DNA from: Deltaproteobacteria bacterium
GTDB taxonomy: Bacteria > Desulfobacterota_B > Binatia > UBA9968
Assembly: GCA_005879255.1 (NCBI GenBank)
Contig: VBKY01000415.1
Coordinates: forward strand, 1 to 11,495
Reading direction: 5' to 3'
Length of the DNA stretch: 11,495 nt
The notes under the pieces are model-generated. The model was not told where the DNA came from and made no database searches. It saw nothing but the letters and a program-made list of their open reading frames with translations. Both the position numbers and the translations under genes were made by a program. Positions 6,373 to 11,495 of the stretch are shown here, in pieces (the stretch's first letter is position 1; the number at the start of each line of letters is the position of its first letter).

Positions 6373-8085
6373 ATGGCAACAAATAGCGAAACCAAGAAAG
6401 AACCGACCGGTCCGGTCATTTCCGGCGGCCATCTGGTAGCCAAGGCGCTCAAAAATGAAGGCGTTGATGTCATCTGGACGCTTTGCGGCGGCCATATCAT
6501 CGACATCTACGACGGCTGTCTGGACGAAGGTATCAAGATCATCGACGTGCGTCATGAGCAAGTCGCGGCGCACGCCGCGGACGGCTACTCGCGTCAGAGC
6601 GGCAAGATCGGCTGCGTGGTGACGACCGCGGGACCGGGCACGACCAACGCCATGACCGGCATCGCCAACGCGTTTCGCGCCGAAAGCCCGCTCTTGATGA
6701 TCGGCGGGCAGGGCGCGCTGTCGCAGCACAAGATGGGCTCGCTGCAAGACTTGCCCCACGTCGATATTATGTCGCCAATCACCAAATTTGCGGCGACCGT
6801 GCCGCACACGGAACGGATCGCCGACATGGTATCGATGGCTTTTCGCGAATCGGTCAGTGGTGCTCCGGGGCCGGTATATTTGGAAATCCCGCGCGATGTG
6901 CTCGACGCCAAGGTGCCGCTGGAGCGCGCGCGCATTCCCAAGCCCGGCGGCTATCGCGCATCGACAAAATCCGTCGGCGATCCGAACGACATTGAACGGC
7001 TCGCTGATATTCTCGTCAATTCCGAGCGGCCCTGCGCGTTGTTTGGCACGCAGGTATGGACTTGCCGCGGTCATGATGCGGCGGTTGAGTTTTGCCGCGC
7101 GCTGAATATTCCCGGCTACATGAATGGTTCCGCCAGAGGTATTTTCGCGCCCGGCGATACGCATGGTTTCAACCGCACGCGGAGTTTGGCTTTCGACAAA
7201 GCCGACGTGATTCTGATCGTCGGCTGCCCGTTCGATTTTCGTCTGGGTTATGGGCGACGGCTTCGCTCTGACGCGATCGTCGTGCAGATCGATCTCGATT
7301 ATCGCAATGTGGGTAAGAATCGCGACATCTCCATGGGCTTGGTCGGTGACTGCGGCGCGATTCTCAAAGCGCTGATGCAGGCGGTTAGTAGTCGCGCGGC
7401 CAAAGGCAACGGCAAGAGAGCCGAATGGATGAAGGAATTGCGCGCGGCGGAAGCCAAGGCTTATGAAAAACTTTTGCCATCGTTCAAGTCGGAGTCGATA
7501 CCGATCAATCCTTACCGTGTCGCTTACGAGATCAACGATTTTCTGACCGAGAACACCGTCTACATCGGCGACGGCGGTGATGTCGTCACGATCACGGCAA
7601 CGGCCGTGGAGCCGCGCAAGGCCGGCAACTGGATGGATCCGGGACCGCTGGGCACTCTCGGCGTCGGCACATCGTTCGCGATGGCGACGAAATTCGTTCA
7701 TCCAAAAAAAGAGGTGCTGTGCTATTACGGCGACGGTTCCTTCGGCATGACATCGTGGGACATGGAAACCGCGCAGCGCTTCGGCCTGCCTTACATCGCC
7801 GTCATCGGCAACAACTCGGCGATGAACCAAATCCGCTGCGGCCAGATCGGCAAGTATGGGCCAGAGCGCGGCTGTGTCGGCAACAAGCTCGGCGATGTCG
7901 ATTTCGAAAAATTCGCCGAGTGTTTCGGCGGCTGGGGGATTGCCGTACGCGAGCCGAATCAGATTCGTCCGGCGTTGGAACAGGCCCGCGAACGCGTGGG
8001 CGCCGGCCAATGCGCGATTGTCAATATTTGGGTCGACCCGAATGAATACGCGCCGGGGGCCAGGGCGCAAACGATGTACAAATGA
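6373..8085 (+). CDS. ThDP-dependent oxalyl-CoA decarboxylase / 2-hydroxyacyl-CoA lyase-like enzyme
   Basis: A 570-residue three-domain ThDP enzyme (acetolactate synthase / oxalyl-CoA decarboxylase superfamily, normal length). The N-terminal Pyr domain (about 15-185) has the cofactor-activating glutamate E62 in RHEQVAAHAADGY and TTAGPGTTNAMTG. The middle domain is about 200-340. The C-terminal PP domain (about 375-560) has the ThDP motif from GDGSFG (453-458) to GNN (479-481). Lying just upstream of frc, it would decarboxylate oxalyl-CoA to formyl-CoA. Its N-terminus (DVIWTLCGGHIIDIYDGC) reads more like acetolactate-synthase-type or 2-hydroxyacyl-CoA-lyase proteins than the Oxalobacter Oxc I remember (MYGVVGIPITNLARMW), so substrate is not certain. 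GAGG at 6364-6367 lies five bases before ATG. Acetolactate synthase itself is less likely because no small subunit is adjacent. Confidence 0.8.
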   Translation: MATNSETKKEPTGPVISGGHLVAKALKNEGVDVIWTLCGGHIIDIYDGCLDEGIKIIDVRHEQVAAHAADGYSRQSGKIGCVVTTAGPGTTNAMTGIANAFRAESPLLMIGGQGALSQHKMGSLQDLPHVDIMSPITKFAATVPHTERIADMVSMAFRESVSGAPGPVYLEIPRDVLDAKVPLERARIPKPGGYRASTKSVGDPNDIERLADILVNSERPCALFGTQVWTCRGHDAAVEFCRALNIPGYMNGSARGIFAPGDTHGFNRTRSLAFDKADVILIVGCPFDFRLGYGRRLRSDAIVVQIDLDYRNVGKNRDISMGLVGDCGAILKALMQAVSSRAAKGNGKRAEWMKELRAAEAKAYEKLLPSFKSESIPINPYRVAYEINDFLTENTVYIGDGGDVVTITATAVEPRKAGNWMDPGPLGTLGVGTSFAMATKFVHPKKEVLCYYGDGSFGMTSWDMETAQRFGLPYIAVIGNNSAMNQIRCGQIGKYGPERGCVGNKLGDVDFEKFAECFGGWGIAVREPNQIRPALEQARERVGAGQCAIVNIWVDPNEYAPGARAQTMYK

Positions 8086-8455
8086 CATCGAGCAGCCGCG
8101 AATCCGCAACCGAAACTCGGAATATCTCGCGCAAAGACGCCAAGGCCGCAAAGATCGAGATCGGAAAATTCGAAGCACGAAATCCGAAATTCGAAACAAA
8201 TTGAAATAATCAAATAACGCAAAATTCCAAACAACTCTGATTCGGTCGCCGAGTTTTGGATTTTCCGAATTCGTGTTTCGGATTTCGGATTTGGATCAGT
8301 GATTGCTCGGCGTCCCTTCGACTCGGCTCAGGACATGCTTGGCGCGAGTCAATCCCCGTGTTCGTGTATTTCGGGTCAGCGGAAAGTTCGCGTAAGCTGC
8401 GCAAGATTTCGATAGTATCAATGCAATGACGATCGCGTAAGGAGAAAAGTAATCG
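8086..8455. repeat. 370-base intergenic region of repeat debris
   Basis: No gene is supported. Three repeat-like stretches are visible. (1) GCAAAGACGCCAAGGCCGCA at 8131-8150, a motif common between genes of environmental bacteria. (2) An inverted pair, CGAAATCCGAAA (8178-8189) and TTTCGGATTTCG (8276-8287), perfect over 12 bases and embedded in longer CGAAATTC-rich sequence. (3) CCCTTCGACTCGGCTCAGGA near 8314-8335, resembling the widespread CCTTCGACAAGCTCAGGAC family. Naming these families rests on memory. An frc promoter may lie at about 8370-8430 but I cannot point to a convincing one. Confidence 0.5.
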
Positions 8456-9697
8456 ATGGGGAAAGCGCTCGATGGAATTCGCATATTGGACATGACCCAT
8501 GTGCAGTCGGGACCGACTTGCACACAACTTTTGGCTTGGCTCGGCGCGGATGTGATCAAGGTCGAACTGCCGGGCCGCGGCGACATTACCCGCGGTCAGC
8601 TGTGCGACAAACCGAATGTCGACAGCCTTTATTTCACCATGCTCAATTGCAACAAGCGGAGCATCACGCTCAACACCAAGACCAAGAAAGGCAAAGAAAT
8701 TTTCCGGGAACTGATTCGATGTTGCGACGTGCTGGTGGAAAACTTCGCGCCCGGCGCGCTGGACCGTCAGGGTTTTACCTGGGAAACCATTCAGGGACTC
8801 AATCCGCGGATCATTTACGCTTCAGTGAAAGGCTTCGGCCCCGGTCCGTTCGAAGACTGCAAAGTTTACGAGAACGTCGCGCAGTGCACAGGCGGTGCGG
8901 CCAGCACGACCGGCTTCGATCACGGTCCGCCGATGGTGACCGGCGCGCAGATCGGCGATTCCGGCTCCGGTTTACATCTGGCTACGGGAATTCTCGCGGC
9001 GCTCTACCAACGTGAGAAAACCGGCAGAGGACAACGTGTTACCTGCGCGATGCAAGACTCGGTGCTCAATCTATGCCGCGTCAAGCTGCGCGATCAGCAA
9101 CGGCTGGCGGCCGGACCGTTGGAGGAATATCCGCAATATCCGAATGGAGTCTTCGGCGATGCCGTGCCGCGCGCGGGGAATTCCTCCGGAGGCGGACAGC
9201 CGGGCTCGGCGCTGCGCACCAAAGGCGGCGGGCCGAACGATTACATCTACATCATCATTCAGCCGGTCGGTTGGGAGCCACTGATGAAACTCTGTGGACG
9301 GCCGGAGCTGATCACCGATCCAGAATGGGCCACACCCGAAGCGCGTTTGCCGAAGCTAGGTAAATGCTTCGAGATCATCGAGCAGTGGACGATGACGCTC
9401 GATAAATTCGAGGTGATGCGTGAGCTCAACGAGCATGATGTTCCGTGCGGGCCGATCCTCGATATGCGTGAGATTGCCGAAGAGCAAGCGCTGCGCGAAA
9501 CCGGTACGGTGGTCGAAGTGGACCATCCGAAGCGTGGCAAATTCCTGACAGTCGGTAACCCGATCAAGCTCTCGGATTCGCCGACCGAGGTCAAACGTTC
9601 ACCTTTCTTGGGCGAGCACACCGGCGAGATCCTGCGATCCATCTTAGGCCTGGATGACGACGAGATCGAAGACGCGCAAAAAGAAGGCGCCATCTAG
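8456..9697 (+). CDS. frc: Formyl-CoA:oxalate CoA-transferase
   Basis: A 413-residue class III CoA-transferase that moves CoA from formyl-CoA to oxalate, giving oxalyl-CoA and formate. Nearly every block matches the Oxalobacter formigenes Frc sequence I know: [16 protein letters not shown] (Q17), [67 protein letters not shown] and LGEHT. The catalytic aspartate is D168 in GDSGSGLHL (Asp169 in Oxalobacter; one residue is missing from the loop before KVYEN). The glycine loop reads SSGGGQP instead of AGGGGQP. Residue 48 is Gln (RGQLCDKP) where Oxalobacter and E. coli enzymes have Trp. The start is set by AAGGAG at 8439-8444, eleven bases before ATG. The next gene follows after 44 bases without a hairpin, suggesting one transcript. 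Confidence 0.95.
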   Translation: MGKALDGIRILDMTHVQSGPTCTQLLAWLGADVIKVELPGRGDITRGQLCDKPNVDSLYFTMLNCNKRSITLNTKTKKGKEIFRELIRCCDVLVENFAPGALDRQGFTWETIQGLNPRIIYASVKGFGPGPFEDCKVYENVAQCTGGAASTTGFDHGPPMVTGAQIGDSGSGLHLATGILAALYQREKTGRGQRVTCAMQDSVLNLCRVKLRDQQRLAAGPLEEYPQYPNGVFGDAVPRAGNSSGGGQPGSALRTKGGGPNDYIYIIIQPVGWEPLMKLCGRPELITDPEWATPEARLPKLGKCFEIIEQWTMTLDKFEVMRELNEHDVPCGPILDMREIAEEQALRETGTVVEVDHPKRGKFLTVGNPIKLSDSPTEVKRSPFLGEHTGEILRSILGLDDDEIEDAQKEGAI

Positions 9698-9741
9698 CCG
9701 CTGATCGATTCCAAAAAATTCTAATAGTGGTGGAGGTGTTG

Positions 9742-11495
9742 ATGAACAAGACTACATTGCGCGCGCTGATCGACACTGCCCACTCGGCCGGACGCCGCTC
9801 CCTGAATGCGCCGGAGGCGCAGCTGCTGTGCGACGCCTACGGTATTCCCACGCCCAAGCAAGCTCTGGCAAAAACTCCCGCCGAAGCGGTAAAGATCGCC
9901 TCCCGGCTGCGCTTTCCGGTGGTTCTAAAAATTGTTTCCGACGATATTTTGCACAAGACCGAAGCGGGCGGCGTGATCGTTAGCCTTGAGAGTGCAGCCG
10001 ATGTTCGGCGCGCTTTCGCTCGGCTCGTCAAGAACGCCAAGGGATACAACAAGAACGCGAGCATCCAAGGCGTTCAAATTCAGCAGATGCTCAAAGGCGG
10101 ACAAGAAGTCATGGTCGGGGCCGTAACCGATCCGAGCTTCGGAAAAATGATCGCCTTCGGACTCGGCGGCGTGCTCGTCGAAGTGATGAAGGACATCACG
10201 TTCCGCATGACGCCGGTCAGCAAAAAGGACGCGATGTCGATGCTCGATTCGATTGGGGCAGCGGAAGTGCTGCGCGGCGTGCGGGGCCGTAAAGGCGTCG
10301 ACCGCGCGGCGCTTGCCGATATCATTTCCAAAGTCTCAAAGCTGGTGAATGATTTTCCGGAAATTCACGAAGTCGATTTGAATCCAGTTTTTGCGACGGA
10401 GAAGGGCGCGCGCGCCGTCGACGTGCGCATGGTTCTGGGCGACAAACCGCAAGCGCGGCAGCATTACAGCCAGAGCGAAATTCTCGGCGCCATGCAACGA
10501 ATCATGAATCCGCGTTCGGTCGCCGTCATCGGCGCCTCCGCCGAGGACGGCAAGATCGGCAACTCGGTGATGAAAAATCTCATCAATGGCGGTTACCAGG
10601 GCGCGATTTACCCGATTCATCCAAAGGCGGCCGAAATCCTCGGGCGCAAGGCCTATCCCAGCGTGCTCAACGTCGGGGAGGATGTCGACGTGGCGGTGTT
10701 TGCGATTCCGGCGAAATTTTGCGCCGCGGCGATGGAGGAGGTGGGTCAGAAAAAAATTCCCGGCGCGGTGATGATCCCATCCGGCTTCGCCGAGATCGGT
10801 GAGCAGGCGTTGCAGGACGAACTGGTCGGCGTCGCGCAACGCCACAACGTGCGCGTCATGGGGCCGAACATTTACGGCTTTTATTACACGCCGCAAAATC
10901 TCTGCGCGACTTTCTGCACGCCCTACGACGTCAAAGGCAAGGTAGCGCTCTCTTCGCAGTCCGGCGGCGTCGGCATGTCGATCATCGGCTTTTCGCGCAC
11001 CACGCGTATGGGCGTGTCGGCCATCGTCGGTCTCGGTAACAAGTCCGATCTCGATGAAGACGATCTGCTGACGTATTTCGAACAGGACGACAACACCCAA
11101 GTCATCGCCATGCACTGTGAGGATTTGAAAGACGGCCGGTCTTTCGCCGAAGTCGCGAGCCGGGTGTCAAAGAAAAAGCCCATTGTCATGCTGAAAGCCG
11201 GTCGAACGGCGCTGGGCGCCCGCGCCGCGGTTTCCCATACGGGCGCGTTGGCGGGGAACGACAAGATTTATGACGACGTGCTGCGCCAGTGCGGCGTCAT
11301 TCGCGCGAAGAGTTTAAACGATCTGTTGCAATTCGCCCGCGGCCTGCAAGTGCTGCCGACGCCGAAGGGTGAAAATATCGTGATCATCACAGGCGCCGGC
11401 GGATCGGGCGTGCTGTTGTCGGACGCCTGCGTCGACAACGACCTATCTTTGATGAAAATGCCACCAGATCTCGACGCCGCGTTTCGAAAATTCAT
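9742..11495 (+). CDS. NDP-forming acyl-CoA synthetase (acetate-CoA ligase, ADP-forming type), partial
   Basis: The frame is open from ATG 9742 to the right edge with no stop: 584 codons, so perhaps 100-150 residues are missing compared with the usual roughly 700. The start is set by GGAGG at 9732-9736. Order of domains: ATP-grasp first (about 10-235, with FPVVLKIVSDDILHKTEAGGV, H71, and the metal motif EVDLNPVFA), then CoA-binding Rossmann (about 250-380, NPRSVAVIGASAEDGKIGNS), then succinyl-CoA-synthetase-like ligase domains (LSSQSGGVG; E460 in AMHCED; SHTGALAG with H499, the expected phosphohistidine; IITGAGGSG at the edge). The family catalyses acyl-CoA + ADP + Pi = acid + CoA + ATP in the cytoplasm. 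Placement 44 bases after frc suggests a formyl-CoA, oxalyl-CoA or related substrate, but the acyl group cannot be read from sequence. Confidence 0.9.
   Translation, partial: MNKTTLRALIDTAHSAGRRSLNAPEAQLLCDAYGIPTPKQALAKTPAEAVKIASRLRFPVVLKIVSDDILHKTEAGGVIVSLESAADVRRAFARLVKNAKGYNKNASIQGVQIQQMLKGGQEVMVGAVTDPSFGKMIAFGLGGVLVEVMKDITFRMTPVSKKDAMSMLDSIGAAEVLRGVRGRKGVDRAALADIISKVSKLVNDFPEIHEVDLNPVFATEKGARAVDVRMVLGDKPQARQHYSQSEILGAMQRIMNPRSVAVIGASAEDGKIGNSVMKNLINGGYQGAIYPIHPKAAEILGRKAYPSVLNVGEDVDVAVFAIPAKFCAAAMEEVGQKKIPGAVMIPSGFAEIGEQALQDELVGVAQRHNVRVMGPNIYGFYYTPQNLCATFCTPYDVKGKVALSSQSGGVGMSIIGFSRTTRMGVSAIVGLGNKSDLDEDDLLTYFEQDDNTQVIAMHCEDLKDGRSFAEVASRVSKKKPIVMLKAGRTALGARAAVSHTGALAGNDKIYDDVLRQCGVIRAKSLNDLLQFARGLQVLPTPKGENIVIITGAGGSGVLLSDACVDNDLSLMKMPPDLDAAFRKF

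Noticed and set aside
6196..8199. A 667-codon open frame on the minus strand opposite the ThDP enzyme gene
   Set aside because: It mirrors a clear ThDP enzyme on the + strand, is Arg/His/Ala-rich with no recognisable motif, and arises from codon bias of the real gene.
10336..11115. A 259-codon minus-strand frame opposite the acyl-CoA synthetase
   Set aside because: The + strand frame is continuous, with all family motifs; the antisense frame shows none.

Overview
The window looks like chromosomal sequence from an uncultured, fairly GC-rich bacterium. The scattered palindromic intergenic repeats resemble those I associate with deltaproteobacterial-type metagenome genomes, but nothing here fixes the taxonomy. 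All supported genes are on the + strand. The theme is oxalate catabolism, with two enzymatically different routes next to each other.

Region 1 (2-1166): the 3' part of an alpha/beta hydrolase of the Abhydrolase_10 type, cut by the left edge and followed by a strong hairpin. It has no visible link to the rest. Region 2 (about 1390-5601): a regulated operon. A sigma70-like promoter, overlapped by a perfect TGGT-N3-ACCA operator, precedes a FadR-type GntR regulator. The regulator is translationally coupled to the gamma-delta, alpha and beta subunits of an oxalate oxidoreductase (OOR), which oxidises oxalate to two CO2 and reduces ferredoxin. The alpha reading frame is broken by an apparent one-base insertion near 4143-4152. 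Region 3 (5602-6372): a 771-base gap with several palindromes, including a 131-bp MITE-like nested inverted repeat.

Region 4 (6373-9697): a ThDP-dependent decarboxylase/lyase of the oxalyl-CoA decarboxylase / 2-hydroxyacyl-CoA lyase superfamily, a 370-base gap of repeat debris, then a clear formyl-CoA:oxalate CoA-transferase (frc). Region 5 (9742-right edge): an NDP-forming acyl-CoA synthetase (ATP-grasp plus CoA-binding plus ligase domains). It is open to the window end and probably co-transcribed with frc.

Together: OOR would take electrons directly from free oxalate. Frc plus the ThDP enzyme would run the CoA-dependent route (oxalate to oxalyl-CoA to formyl-CoA plus CO2). The NDP-forming synthetase could interconvert an acyl-CoA (possibly formyl- or oxalyl-CoA) with the free acid and ATP. 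This last role is inferred from position only. The most notable points are the pairing of the two routes, the oxalate-specific residues in OOR alpha, the alpha frameshift, the autoregulatory operator, the Trp48-to-Gln change in Frc and the unusual ThDP enzyme standing in the oxalyl-CoA decarboxylase position.
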